Notes: generated by a model from the letters alone, not told the origin. A stretch of DNA of 64,000 nt from Actinomycetota bacterium (GCA_013816245.1 JACDEU010000001.1:42744-106743); one strand, 5' to 3'. Shown: positions 55,266-62,925, counted from the first letter of the stretch. Numbers and translations: made by a program.

Positions 55266-57192
55266 AGGCCCTCAGCAGCTTCAGGCCGACCTTCCGCTTC
55301 TGTCCCGCCACTTCGTGCAGGCGAGGAATCTCGACCGCGACTAGATGCCAGCCCCGGCTTCGAAGCACAAGGCCCTCACGTCCGTCGACGGTGACGCGAG
55401 GCCGGAGTGCAGACGGGGCGAAGTCGAGTCGAAGCACGCCGCTCCCGTAGATCCAGAACGGCGCATGTGTCTCACTCATGTACCTGCCGGAGTCCTTTTT
55501 CGCGAACCAGCCTTGGCAGAAGACAGACCGTGAATGTGCGGGCTCGCTCCGCGTCGGCGCGATCCCGATGCCGCCGCGCTCGAAGATCCAGACCGGGCCT
55601 GCGGTGTGTTGCACGTTCCAGCCATGCCCGAGCAGGCCGCGTGCGGCGAACCAGCCCGTGCTCGGAACGGCGGGGTTGCGAATGAAGAGACCGCGGTGAA
55701 GAGCTATGGAGTCGATGCCGAGACGTCGCAACTCGCCGGTCAGGTCGCCGCTCCAGTCTCCGCAGTTGAGCCGCTCCAGGCGGTCGGCGATCTGCTTCGC
55801 GGGTTTCGGCGCAGTCGTCGAGTAGCCACCGGGCCGTTGTCGGTGCGCAGCCGTGTCGTACCAGAGGTACACGCTCCCGTAGTGCACGCCCGGATCGAAG
55901 ACCGGTAGCTCGAGGAGGCGGCCTGCCGCCGACGGTGCGGCACCGGCCGGGTCGCCGGGAGCGGACCTCCCGTACACATGTACATGCAAGTCGACGAGCA
56001 GTAGCACGACGGCGAGCGCGGTAACGATGCTCCGCCGGGTTTGCGCGATTGCATACGCGAACAGTCCGGCGATGCAAAGGGCTCCGATCGGCAGCAGCCG
56101 CTCCGGCACGCGCGGAAAGCGGAACGGTGGAAGTGCATGCCAGAGCGCTGAGTAGATCGGCGTGTGCGTGCCGACCGCAAGCACGATCGGCACGACTGCT
56201 CCGAGTCCGAGAATCGCCGCGAGCGAATAGCGGCGTGCGCGGAGCAGGAGCACCAGCCCGATGACCGCGACGATCGGCGTGGCCCACCCGAGGAAGACGA
56301 ACTGCTCGCTTCGTGAATGGTCGACGTGCCGCGAGACGAAGTCGCCGGTGCGAGCCGAGTAGAAGGAGATCTCCCCGAGCGTGCGGCCCCCGGCCTGGGT
56401 GGAATGCTTGATCAGCGTCTCCCGGACGAGAGCACCGGCGGCGATAGCAGCCACAGCGCCGCCGATGGCGCCGAGGACGAGTCGCCGGTCGCGTGTCCGG
56501 CAGAGTGCGTACGCGACGAAGAAGGGGATAGCGCCAAGCGCGAGATGCACCTGTCCCGAGAGCGGGATCGACGCCATCGCGCCGCCGGCGACGGCCAACC
56601 ACCAGTTGCTTCCCCGTCGGGCTCGCTCGAAGGCCCAAAGAGAGACGGGAATCAGGATCGAGATCGGCCCGAGCAGGTGTCCGACGCTCTGCTCGACCCG
56701 GTACGGCGCAATCGCGAAGGCCAACCCTCCTGCGAGGGCGGGGCCACGCGGGAGGTCGAGCTCGCGGAGCCAGGCGCACGCCGCCAGCCCGGCGAGGACG
56801 TAGAAGAGGAGCTGGAGGACGTTCCAGCCGACGACGAGCCCGAGTGCTGCACCGAGTGGCCAGAAGAGGATCCCGTAGGGCCAGCCGGAGAAGTTCGGTT
56901 GCGGTTTTGCTTCGGGACGGAACGTGTACGGATCGCGCCACGGAGCGCGCCCGTGCTCGAGCTGGTGTCCGACGAGCCAGTAGTGGTAGAGCGTCTGCAG
57001 GTGATCCCCCGGCGACGCTTCGCCGTTTGCAGGTGCGCCTCCCGACAGGAACTGTGAACGTGCATTCTGGACAGCAGGCCAGGTCGCCGCGACGCCGGCC
57101 GCGAGGTAGAGCGCGGCGCCGAGAGCTACATAGCCTGCGCGGCGCGAAGCAGTTCGTCGAAGTCCGGCACCTCGGCCGTGTCGTAACGCCAT
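55213..57192 (-). CDS. large polytopic membrane protein, possibly GT-C-type glycosyltransferase
   Basis: A protein of about 659 residues. Roughly ten hydrophobic segments fill residues 20-430, and the last 220 residues are soluble and beta-rich (VWIFERGGIGIAPTRSE; VTVDGREGLVLRSRGW). An acidic motif (PGDHLQTLYHYWLVG) in the first extracytoplasmic loop, as in GT-C enzymes, suggests transfer from a polyprenyl-linked sugar, but no clear family was recognised. ATG 57192 overlaps the peroxiredoxin end by 67 bp; it supplies basic residues before the first membrane segment. Confidence 0.65.
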   Translation of the reverse strand: MALRHGRGAGLRRTASRRAGYVALGAALYLAAGVAATWPAVQNARSQFLSGGAPANGEASPGDHLQTLYHYWLVGHQLEHGRAPWRDPYTFRPEAKPQPNFSGWPYGILFWPLGAALGLVVGWNVLQLLFYVLAGLAACAWLRELDLPRGPALAGGLAFAIAPYRVEQSVGHLLGPISILIPVSLWAFERARRGSNWWLAVAGGAMASIPLSGQVHLALGAIPFFVAYALCRTRDRRLVLGAIGGAVAAIAAGALVRETLIKHSTQAGGRTLGEISFYSARTGDFVSRHVDHSRSEQFVFLGWATPIVAVIGLVLLLRARRYSLAAILGLGAVVPIVLAVGTHTPIYSALWHALPPFRFPRVPERLLPIGALCIAGLFAYAIAQTRRSIVTALAVVLLLVDLHVHVYGRSAPGDPAGAAPSAAGRLLELPVFDPGVHYGSVYLWYDTAAHRQRPGGYSTTAPKPAKQIADRLERLNCGDWSGDLTGELRRLGIDSIALHRGLFIRNPAVPSTGWFAARGLLGHGWNVQHTAGPVWIFERGGIGIAPTRSEPAHSRSVFCQGWFAKKDSGRYMSETHAPFWIYGSGVLRLDFAPSALRPRVTVDGREGLVLRSRGWHLVAVEIPRLHEVAGQKRKVGLKLLRASTFPSRGNRSPRRASSP

Positions 57193-57584
57193 GCGCCGCG
57201 GACCGTACCGTCCTCGCCGACGAGAAACGCCGTTCGATCCGCCACGCCGCGGTGCCCGCGGAACTCCCGCACCACGCCGAACGCCCGCATCGCCTCCTTG
57301 TTCCAGTCGGAGAGGAGAGGGAAGTTCAGGTCGAGCGCCTGTGCCCAGGCGATGTGGGTCCACTCGGAATCGCCGGAGACGCCGTACGGGCGCACCCCGG
57401 CCTGCTGGAGCTCCGGGCTCCTGTCACGCAGGAGCTCCATCTCGTTCGTTCAGGTCGAGGACCAGTCAAAGAGATAGAAGACGAAGAGTGCGGGGCCATC
57501 CGCGAGGAGATCCGCGATCGTCCGACTTTCGTTCGGAGCGGTCCAGACGGACGCAGCGGGAACCCTCTCGCCTACCTCCAACAT
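57126..57584 (-). CDS. selenocysteine-containing AhpE-type peroxiredoxin (in-frame TGA = Sec45)
   Basis: Read from ATG 57584, the frame encodes MLEVGERVPAASVWTAPNES and 24 further residues, then TGA (57452-57450), then TNEMELLRDRSPELQQAG to the stop at 57126. The total is 152 residues, the length of AhpE. TGA sits at residue 45 within FDWSST-U-TNEM, exactly where peroxiredoxins have the peroxidatic Cys. Arg117 in VADRTAF is the conserved active-site Arg. There is no Cys anywhere, so without Sec the protein has no redox residue. A SECIS-like hairpin follows the TGA. A TAGTCT box lies 9 nt before ATG. It should reduce peroxides. Alternatives are a sequencing error or pseudogene. Confidence 0.85.
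57417..57435 (-). promoter_or_regulatory. bacterial SECIS-like stem-loop downstream of the Sec TGA
   Basis: On the minus strand GCTCCTG (57435-57429) pairs perfectly with CAGGAGC (57423-57417) around the loop CGTGA. The loop begins 21 nt after the TGA and has G in its second position. This matches the known bacterial SECIS rules (apical loop roughly 16-37 nt after UGA, G among the first two loop bases). Confidence 0.7.
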
Positions 57585-57593
57585 CGTGGTGTC

Positions 57594-57599
57594 AGACTA
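57594..57599 (-). promoter_or_regulatory. -10 box (TAGTCT) of the peroxiredoxin gene
   Basis: On the minus strand it starts with the TAG stop of the upstream ligase-like gene and lies 9 nt before ATG 57584. Confidence 0.4.
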
Positions 57600-58814
57600 C
57601 TTCGCCGGCTGCAGGTCGGCCGCCACTTCCGTGGCGTCCGCGATTTCGCTCACTACCTCGACGATGTCACGGTTCGCGTTGAAGACGCGCAGCTGGCGAT
57701 CGGCGCCGTTGCCGTTTCGGAGGATCTCCTCGATCGCCTCGAGCTCGCGGTCGGAGCCGAGCTCCCGAGCGTGCGGCTCGATCTCCTTGAGCGTGCGCCG
57801 GATCAGCTGCGCGACGGCGACGCGGTTACGGCGTCCGGTCGCAAGGTCCATGAGCGGTGCTTCGAGCCCGTAGCGACCGGCCAGCCACTTGTTCTCGGTG
57901 GTGAGGATGCGGTGGTACGACGGAATCTCCTCTCCGCGGTCGAAACGCTCGGAGAGGAGCTTCACGAGCGCCTGGCAGTACGCGACGATGGCGACGACGT
58001 GCTCGAGCCGGGTGACCGCGTCGCAGATCCTCACCTCGATCGTCCCGAGTCGCGGATGGAGGCGGATGTCCCACCAGATGTGGGTGTAGTCGGCGATGCA
58101 ACCGGTCTTCTCGAGCTGGCCGACGACTTCTGCGTAGTCGGCGTAGCTCGTGAACCGTGGCGGCGGTCCCGAGCGCGGGAACGCGGCGAAGATCATCTGC
58201 CGGCTGGAACGCAGGCCGGTCGGCTCGCCCCGCCAGAACGGTGAGCTCGCCGACAGCGCCAGCAGCGGCGCGATGTGGGGGAGGAGCCCGTTGACGACCT
58301 GAATCGCCTTGTCGGGGTCGTCGACCGCGATGTGGATGTGCATGCCGAAGATGAGCTCGCGGCGCGCGACGTACTGCATCTGGTCGACGAGCGAGCGGTA
58401 GCGGTCGCGAGCGGTGATCCGCTGCCGCTCGAACAGGCTGAAGGGATGCGTTCCGGCCGAGCCGACGCGTAGGCCTTGGTCGCGGGCGACGCCGCAGACA
58501 TAGCCGCGGATCTTGCGGAGCTGTTCCGCGACCTCGCCGGTGGTGTGGCACACGGGCGTCGCGATCTCGAGTACGGACTGCATCAGTTCGGCGTTGATCA
58601 CCGGCTCGAGCTCGTGGCCTGCGACCGCTGCGAGCACGGTGTCGATGTGCTGCACGAGGTCGAACGTCTCGGCGTCGAGAAGCATGTACTCCTCCTCCAC
58701 GCCCAGGGTGTACGGGTCGCTCTTGCCGAAGGCGTGGTCGAGCACACTCCCTCCGGGAGCGAAGCGCGACCCCTTTCCCGTGATGGACTCGGGGTAAATC
58801 TGTTGACCGTCCAT
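57597..58814 (-). CDS. carboxylate-amine ligase, YbdK-type glutamate--cysteine ligase 2 family
   Basis: A 405-residue enzyme of the GCS2 family. TLGVEEEYMLLDAETFDLV is the conserved N-terminal block, followed by GMHIHIAVDDPDKAI, the catalytic HIHI motif, and WWDIRLHPRLGTIEVRICD. Members form gamma-glutamylcysteine weakly or ligate other amines. It ends 12 bp before the selenoperoxiredoxin, so it could supply a thiol reductant. The N-terminal 30 residues are less conserved. Confidence 0.9.
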   Translation of the reverse strand: MDGQQIYPESITGKGSRFAPGGSVLDHAFGKSDPYTLGVEEEYMLLDAETFDLVQHIDTVLAAVAGHELEPVINAELMQSVLEIATPVCHTTGEVAEQLRKIRGYVCGVARDQGLRVGSAGTHPFSLFERQRITARDRYRSLVDQMQYVARRELIFGMHIHIAVDDPDKAIQVVNGLLPHIAPLLALSASSPFWRGEPTGLRSSRQMIFAAFPRSGPPPRFTSYADYAEVVGQLEKTGCIADYTHIWWDIRLHPRLGTIEVRICDAVTRLEHVVAIVAYCQALVKLLSERFDRGEEIPSYHRILTTENKWLAGRYGLEAPLMDLATGRRNRVAVAQLIRRTLKEIEPHARELGSDRELEAIEEILRNGNGADRQLRVFNANRDIVEVVSEIADATEVAADLQPAK

Positions 58815-58826
58815 ACCGGAGTCTTA

Positions 58827-59213
58827 CTACTCCGGGAGCAGCGCGTCAGCCTCGATCTCCACGACCCAGCGCGGGTCGAGGAACGCAGAGACGACGATCA
58901 TCGTGCTCGCGGGGCGGACATCGCCGAAGATCTCACCGTGGGCGCGGCCGACTTCCGCGGAGTCCGCGGCGTCGAGCAGGAAGGTTCGCGTGCGCACGAC
59001 GTGTTCCGGCGTGGCACCCGCCTCGGCGAGCGCGGCCACGATGATCTCCAGGCAGCGCTTGGCCTGGCCGTAGGCGTCGCCGGGCGGATCGCCCCCGTCC
59101 GGCATCACCGCGCAGGTTCCAGCGACGAAGACGTGACGGCCGTCCCGCACTGCGCGCGAGAAGCCGATCGTCGCCTCGTAGGGCGAGCCGGAGGAGACGA
59201 GGCGGCGAGCCAC
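58827..59213 (-). CDS. RidA/YjgF-family protein
   Basis: A 128-residue enamine/imine deaminase-like protein. Family features are RHVFVAGTCAVMPDG near the N-terminus, GDAYGQAKRCLEIIVAALAE and the C-terminal PRWVVEIEADALLPE. The GTG at 59213 gives the normal length and lies 6 nt after a GATACT box (59225-59220); a longer reading would overlap the divergent gene. The substrate is unknown. It ends 12 bp before the ligase-like gene. Confidence 0.82.
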   Translation of the reverse strand: MARRLVSSGSPYEATIGFSRAVRDGRHVFVAGTCAVMPDGGDPPGDAYGQAKRCLEIIVAALAEAGATPEHVVRTRTFLLDAADSAEVGRAHGEIFGDVRPASTMIVVSAFLDPRWVVEIEADALLPE

Positions 59214-59218
59214 GCGTC

Positions 59219-59225
59219 TAGTATC
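59219..59225. promoter_or_regulatory. overlapping divergent -10 boxes (TAGTAT plus strand, GATACT minus strand)
   Basis: TAGTAT (59219-59224) precedes GTG 59234 by 9 nt; on the other strand GATACT (59225-59220) precedes GTG 59213 by 6 nt. The two promoters must compete. Confidence 0.45.
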
Positions 59226-59233
59226 GCCCGCCG

Positions 59234-60037
59234 GTGGAGGAAGCACTTCGGCAGATCGAGGGCTGGCCGGCGTCGTTCGCGGCTGCGGGCGTCGTCCGCG
59301 ACGGTGACGTCGTCGCGAGCCGTGGCGCCCGTGACGAGGTGGTTCGCTGGGCCTCCGTGACGAAGCTCGTCACGACGCTCGCCGCGCTGGTCGCTGCGGA
59401 AGAGGGTGTCGTCGATCTCGACGAGCCGGCCGGGCCTGAAGGCTCGACAGTCCGGCATCTGCTCGCCCACGCATCGGGTCTTCCGTTCGAGCCGGGTGCC
59501 CCGGCAGGCCGGCCGGGGCAGCGGCGGGTCTACTCCAACGTGGGCTTCGAGACGCTCGCGGAGCACATTGCGGCGCGCGCGGAGATCCCGTTTGCCGAGT
59601 ACCTGGTGGCCGGTGTCCTCGGCCCACTCGGGATGAAGGCGGAACTGCGTGGGTCTCCGGCCGCTGACCTGCACGGTTCGCTCGACGACCTCCTGACATT
59701 TGCCCGCGAGCTGCAACGGCCGACGCTGATCGCGCCGGAGACGCTGGAGGAGGCGACCACGGTGCAGTTCCCCGGGCTCGCCGGTGTCCTGCCGGACTTC
59801 GGCCGCTTCGACCCGAACGACTGGGGCCTCGGATTCGAGCTCCGCGACGGGAAGTCGCCGCACTGGACCGGAGCGCACACCTCGCCGCGCACGTTCGGCC
59901 ATTTCGGCGGCAGCGGCACGTTCCTCTGGCTCGATCCGGAAGTGGGTCTCGGGCTCGGAGTGCTGACGAACCTCGACTTCGGCGACTGGTCGAAGGAGGC
60001 GTGGCCGCGCCTGTCGGACGCCGTGCTCGCAAAGTGA
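59234..60037 (+). CDS. serine hydrolase, beta-lactamase class C family
   Basis: A 267-residue protein without a signal peptide. SxxK is Ser41-Lys44 in RWASVTKLVTTLA, YxN is Tyr100-Asn102 in RVYSNVGFETLAEH, and FGHFGGSGTFLW takes the place of the third (HxG/KTG) motif. Being cytoplasmic, it is more likely an esterase or peptidase than a beta-lactamase. The GTG start is supported by the -10 box. Confidence 0.85.
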   Translation: MEEALRQIEGWPASFAAAGVVRDGDVVASRGARDEVVRWASVTKLVTTLAALVAAEEGVVDLDEPAGPEGSTVRHLLAHASGLPFEPGAPAGRPGQRRVYSNVGFETLAEHIAARAEIPFAEYLVAGVLGPLGMKAELRGSPAADLHGSLDDLLTFARELQRPTLIAPETLEEATTVQFPGLAGVLPDFGRFDPNDWGLGFELRDGKSPHWTGAHTSPRTFGHFGGSGTFLWLDPEVGLGLGVLTNLDFGDWSKEAWPRLSDAVLAK

Positions 60038-60041
60038 CTTA

Positions 60042-60056
60042 GTGGCTCAGAGCCAC
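60042..60056. repeat. 15-bp palindrome, copy 1 of 2 (terminator-like)
   Basis: GTGGCTCAGAGCCAC forms a hairpin a few bases after the serine hydrolase stop and is flanked by CTT/AAG arms. A near-identical copy lies 68 bp downstream; together they separate two convergent genes. Confidence 0.6.
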
Positions 60057-60109
60057 AAGCGGCCCACGGGACATGTCTTTGCGCCGCGGGACGTCATTTC
60101 AAGCGGCAA

Positions 60110-60124
60110 GTGGCTCTGAGCCAC
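60110..60124. repeat. 15-bp palindrome, copy 2 of 2 (terminator-like)
   Basis: GTGGCTCTGAGCCAC differs from copy 1 only at the central base. It lies 11 bp beyond the stop of the minus-strand hydrolase, so each convergent gene has one copy directly after it. Confidence 0.6.
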
Positions 60125-60134
60125 AAGCTCGAAA

Positions 60135-60917
60135 TCACACGCCGTGCCGGCCGAGAAAGCCTAGGACGATTCGGTCGAATTCCTCGGGCCGCTCGAGGTT
60201 TGGCAGGTGCGCGGCACCGGCGATGTGCGCTCGCTCGGCGTCCGGAATTTCGCGGGCGAGCCGGTCTCCGATCACGCGGATGTCCTCGACGTCCTCGTCG
60301 CCGGTGACGACGACCGTCGGGACGGCGATGTCGCCGAGCCGCTGCGAGGCGGGAGGTTCGAGCCGCGCCGCCCGGAGATCGTCATGTCCCTTCGACAACT
60401 CGAACGCATGACGCTGCATCTCGGCGACGAGCTCGCGAACGTCTGGATCGATCTCGTCCAGGCTGCGACCGGTACCCGCGACCCAGAAGTCGACGTTCAC
60501 GATCGCTGCGCCTTCGAGATCGCCGCGCTCCAGCGCGGCTTCCTCTTCGGCGTCGAAGGCCTCCATTGCGTCCGACCAGTCGTGGTCGTCGATGGCGGCG
60601 CCGACGAGCACGAGCGCCGAAACCCGCTCCGGCGAATCGAGCGCGAATTCGAGCGCGGCCCTTCCACCGAGCGAGCTGCCGACGACCGCCGCCCGCGCGA
60701 CGCCCGTAGCGTCGAGTGCTTCACCGATGGATTCGCGGTAGGAAACTGGGTTCGTCTCGATGGGCGAGCGGCCGAATCCCGGAAGGTCGAGACGGACGAC
60801 GGTGTGCGAGTCCGGAAACGAACGAAGCTGCGGCTCCCACATCCGCGAATCGGTGATGCCTGCATGCACGAGCGCAACGGCCGGCCCCTCGCCGTGCACG
60901 TCGTACCAGACGCTCAT
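60135..60917 (-). CDS. alpha/beta hydrolase
   Basis: A 260-residue hydrolase. The nucleophile is in AVVGSSLGGRAALEFA, the Asp in VVVTGDEDVED and the His in IAGAAHLPNLERP. The oxyanion region is VALVHAGITDSRMW. The ATG at 60917 overlaps the stop of the cyclic-nucleotide-binding gene (ATGA); a longer reading with 18 extra residues is unlikely. The substrate cannot be assigned. Confidence 0.83.
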   Translation of the reverse strand: MSVWYDVHGEGPAVALVHAGITDSRMWEPQLRSFPDSHTVVRLDLPGFGRSPIETNPVSYRESIGEALDATGVARAAVVGSSLGGRAALEFALDSPERVSALVLVGAAIDDHDWSDAMEAFDAEEEAALERGDLEGAAIVNVDFWVAGTGRSLDEIDPDVRELVAEMQRHAFELSKGHDDLRAARLEPPASQRLGDIAVPTVVVTGDEDVEDIRVIGDRLAREIPDAERAHIAGAAHLPNLERPEEFDRIVLGFLGRHGV

Positions 60918-61291
60918 TCGTCGTCCACGAACAGGGGTCTGATGAACTCGGCGAAGGTCTGTCGGTCGCAACTCGCAAGCGTGACGGGTGTGAGTGCACG
61001 CACAGACGCGGTGCGCGGCATATGCATCGCGAGCGCCACTTCGCCGAAATAGTCGCCGGGCCGCAGGACGCTCTGCGCGCCACGGCTGCGCTGCGACACG
61101 GAGAGCATGCCGCTGAGAACGACGTAGAAGCGGTCGCCGGCTTCACCTTCCGAGATGACGCCTGCGCCGGCCGGAAGCTCCTCGCGCGTCATCTGTGCGG
61201 CCAGCTTCGTGAGCTTCTCCCCCGACACCGTCGCGAGCAGCCCGATCCGAGACAGCTCGTGTTGCGTGGCGCCGACGGCACGCGGGCTCAC
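60914..61291 (-). CDS. cyclic nucleotide-binding (Crp-type) domain protein without HTH
   Basis: A 125-residue protein consisting of one CAP_ED domain. The phosphate-binding cassette region is RPGDYFGEVALAMHMPRTAS, and there is no DNA-binding helix-turn-helix after it. It may be a sensor module acting on a partner protein. GTG 61291 overlaps the stop of the preceding 42-residue gene (GTGA), and its own stop overlaps the hydrolase start, so three genes are coupled. Confidence 0.78.
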   Translation of the reverse strand: MSPRAVGATQHELSRIGLLATVSGEKLTKLAAQMTREELPAGAGVISEGEAGDRFYVVLSGMLSVSQRSRGAQSVLRPGDYFGEVALAMHMPRTASVRALTPVTLASCDRQTFAEFIRPLFVDDE

Positions 61292-61416
61292 TCTTCGGGC
61301 TCCTCCTCCGACTGCCTTGGATTGTCCTCCCAGTTCCCGCGCTGCGCCTCTTCGTCCTGGAGACGCTCGGGAACCTGCTCCTGCTCTTCCTCGGTCGGCT
61401 TCGGCTGATCGTGCAT
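61288..61416 (-). CDS. 42-residue acidic small protein
   Basis: The peptide MHDQPKPTEEEQEQVPERLQ continues with a Glu/Asp/Gln-rich stretch and is almost half acidic or amide residues; it is probably disordered. AGGAGGGA stands four bases before the ATG, one of the best ribosome binding sites of the window. Its stop overlaps the next start. I do not recognise it. Coupling to a cyclic-nucleotide-binding protein supports that it is expressed. Confidence 0.6.
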   Translation of the reverse strand: MHDQPKPTEEEQEQVPERLQDEEAQRGNWEDNPRQSEEEPEE

Positions 61417-61426
61417 GGTCCCTCCT

Positions 61427-61933
61427 ATGAGTGCGCTCGACGCCTGGAAGTTCTGTCCGGTCTGCGGCGAGGCTATCGGCAAGGTGGATGACCGCGTCGA
61501 GTGTCCGGCCTGCGGCTTCGTCGGTTACGCGAACGCCGTTCCGGGCGCCGAGGCGGTGTGCTTCGACGACCGTGGGCGTGTGCTCCTCGGTCGCCGCGCC
61601 TTCGATCCGAGCAAGGGCTTGTGGGATCTCCCCGGCGGGTTCCTGCACGAGGACGAGCATCCGCTCGACGCGCTGCGTCGCGAGGTCCGGGAGGAGACTG
61701 CGCTCGAGATCGAGCCACTCGGGTTCCTCGGCTTCTGGCTCGAGCCGTATGACGGCCGGGTCGTGCTCTGCCTCTCCTGGACGGCGAGGGTCACCGGCGA
61801 GCCCCGTGCGGGCGACGATCTCGTCGAGCTGCGCTGGTTCGAGCCGGCTGCGCTGCCCGAACCGTCAGAGCTCGCCTTCTCGCACTACCCGGCGGTGCTT
61901 TCAGCCGCGCTCGGGCGGAACGAGCACTCGTAG
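61427..61933 (+). CDS. Nudix hydrolase with N-terminal zinc ribbon
   Basis: A 168-residue protein. Cys10, Cys13, Cys26 and Cys29 form a zinc ribbon (FCPVCGEAIG and ECPACGFVGY). The Nudix box is GGFLHEDEHPLDALRREV followed by REETALEIE, with all conserved residues. It hydrolyses a nucleoside diphosphate-X, perhaps NADH or a sugar nucleotide. ATG 61427 puts the zinc ribbon at the N-terminus. Its 3' end overlaps the convergent lipid kinase gene by 33 bp. Confidence 0.9.
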   Translation: MSALDAWKFCPVCGEAIGKVDDRVECPACGFVGYANAVPGAEAVCFDDRGRVLLGRRAFDPSKGLWDLPGGFLHEDEHPLDALRREVREETALEIEPLGFLGFWLEPYDGRVVLCLSWTARVTGEPRAGDDLVELRWFEPAALPEPSELAFSHYPAVLSAALGRNEHS

Positions 61934-62689
61934 CGCGCCCGGCTCGACCGTGAATTCGACGGGCGTCGCCAGGACCTCGGGCTCGCCGTCGATCGCCGCC
62001 TCGAGTGAGTGCTCCGCGGAATCCACGACGAAGCGCTCGCCGCTCCGCTCCGGCGGCGCTGCACCCGGGCAATAGAGATAGAGCTTCCCCTCGTCGAGCC
62101 GGTCACGCTCACCGAGTGACGGAAGCTCGAGCACGTATGAGTTGTTGGCGACGAGCACGACTCGGCTCTCGACCGGCGTGCCGTCGATGGTGATGCCGAG
62201 CGGCGCGCGGTGAGTCAACAGGATCGCCCATGCACGGACGCGCGCGAATGCGTCCCTGCGCCTGCGGTGTCCCTCTCGTCTGTGAACGAGGCGCGCATAG
62301 AGCCCGAGTGACACGTTGTTCAGGAACAGACGCTCGTCGGCGCGGCCGACGTCGATGCGCCGTTCGTTTCCGCCGAAAGCCTGCAGCGCCGCGCCTGGGT
62401 TGTCCCGGTCGAGCCCGAGGTCGCGGGCGAAGTGGTTGCGCGTTCCGAACGGGATGCAGACGAACGGCAGGTCCCGTTCGAGCGCGACCTCGGCGATCAT
62501 CGCCAGCGATCCGTCACCGCCCGCCATCCCGAGGGCATCGGCGTCGGCCGAGCGCGCGAGCTCGGCGGCGTCCTCGCCGTCGCGCAGGACGTGCGCCTCG
62601 ATGCCGAGGCCCCGCGCCTCCTCCGCCAGTTCGTCTGCGGTGGGTGACCCAGAACCCGAGCTTGGATTGATGAGGAGAAATCCGCCCAC
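61901..62689 (-). CDS. diacylglycerol/sphingosine kinase-like lipid kinase (YegS/BmrU family)
   Basis: A 262-residue kinase with DAGK catalytic domain. LLINPSSGSGSPTADEL binds nucleotide phosphate, MAGGDGSLAMIA is the GGDG active-site loop and CIPFGTRNHFARDLGLD matches the conserved P-x-G-T-x-N block (here with Arg inserted before Asn). It phosphorylates a membrane lipid such as diacylglycerol. The start is GTG 62689, 11 nt from a TACCCT box on the minus strand. Confidence 0.87.
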   Translation of the reverse strand: MGGFLLINPSSGSGSPTADELAEEARGLGIEAHVLRDGEDAAELARSADADALGMAGGDGSLAMIAEVALERDLPFVCIPFGTRNHFARDLGLDRDNPGAALQAFGGNERRIDVGRADERLFLNNVSLGLYARLVHRREGHRRRRDAFARVRAWAILLTHRAPLGITIDGTPVESRVVLVANNSYVLELPSLGERDRLDEGKLYLYCPGAAPPERSGERFVVDSAEHSLEAAIDGEPEVLATPVEFTVEPGALRVLVPPERG

Positions 62690-62766
62690 GGGAGCTGCGC
62701 AGGGTACTGGGACTCGCCGACCCGTAAATGAGCCGTTCGGCCCATGTGTCGTCCGGCGGGCCTGCC

Positions 62767-62772
62767 GATATT
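62767..62772 (+). promoter_or_regulatory. possible -10 box (GATATT) of the 48-residue gene
   Basis: GATATT is followed after 6 nt by ATG 62779. Confidence 0.3.
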
Positions 62773-62778
62773 AGGGAT

Positions 62779-62925
62779 ATGAGCGAACGCGGCCTGCATC
62801 AGATCGAGGACGACCTCAGCGAGACCTGGCTCGAGGACTGGGCTGGGGCAGGCGTCCTCGAGATCGAGGCGCTGCTTGCGAAGCACGCGGCTTTCCTGAG
62901 CTTTCTCGACTCGCAAGAGGCTTAG
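62779..62925 (+). CDS. 48-residue small hypothetical protein
   Basis: The peptide begins MSERGLHQIEDDLSETWLED and is acidic and helical in character, ending in FLSFLDSQEA. No family is recognised and no ribosome binding site is present. The -10-like box at leaderless distance and typical codon use argue that it is real. It sits alone between divergent lipid kinase and DUF2231 genes. Confidence 0.45.
   Translation: MSERGLHQIEDDLSETWLEDWAGAGVLEIEALLAKHAAFLSFLDSQEA

Noticed and set aside
57126..57440. The 104-residue peroxiredoxin fragment as a complete or degenerate gene
   Set aside because: The frame upstream of the TGA is intact peroxiredoxin sequence with a proper start, there is only one interrupting codon and it falls exactly on the active-site residue; random decay would not choose that place.
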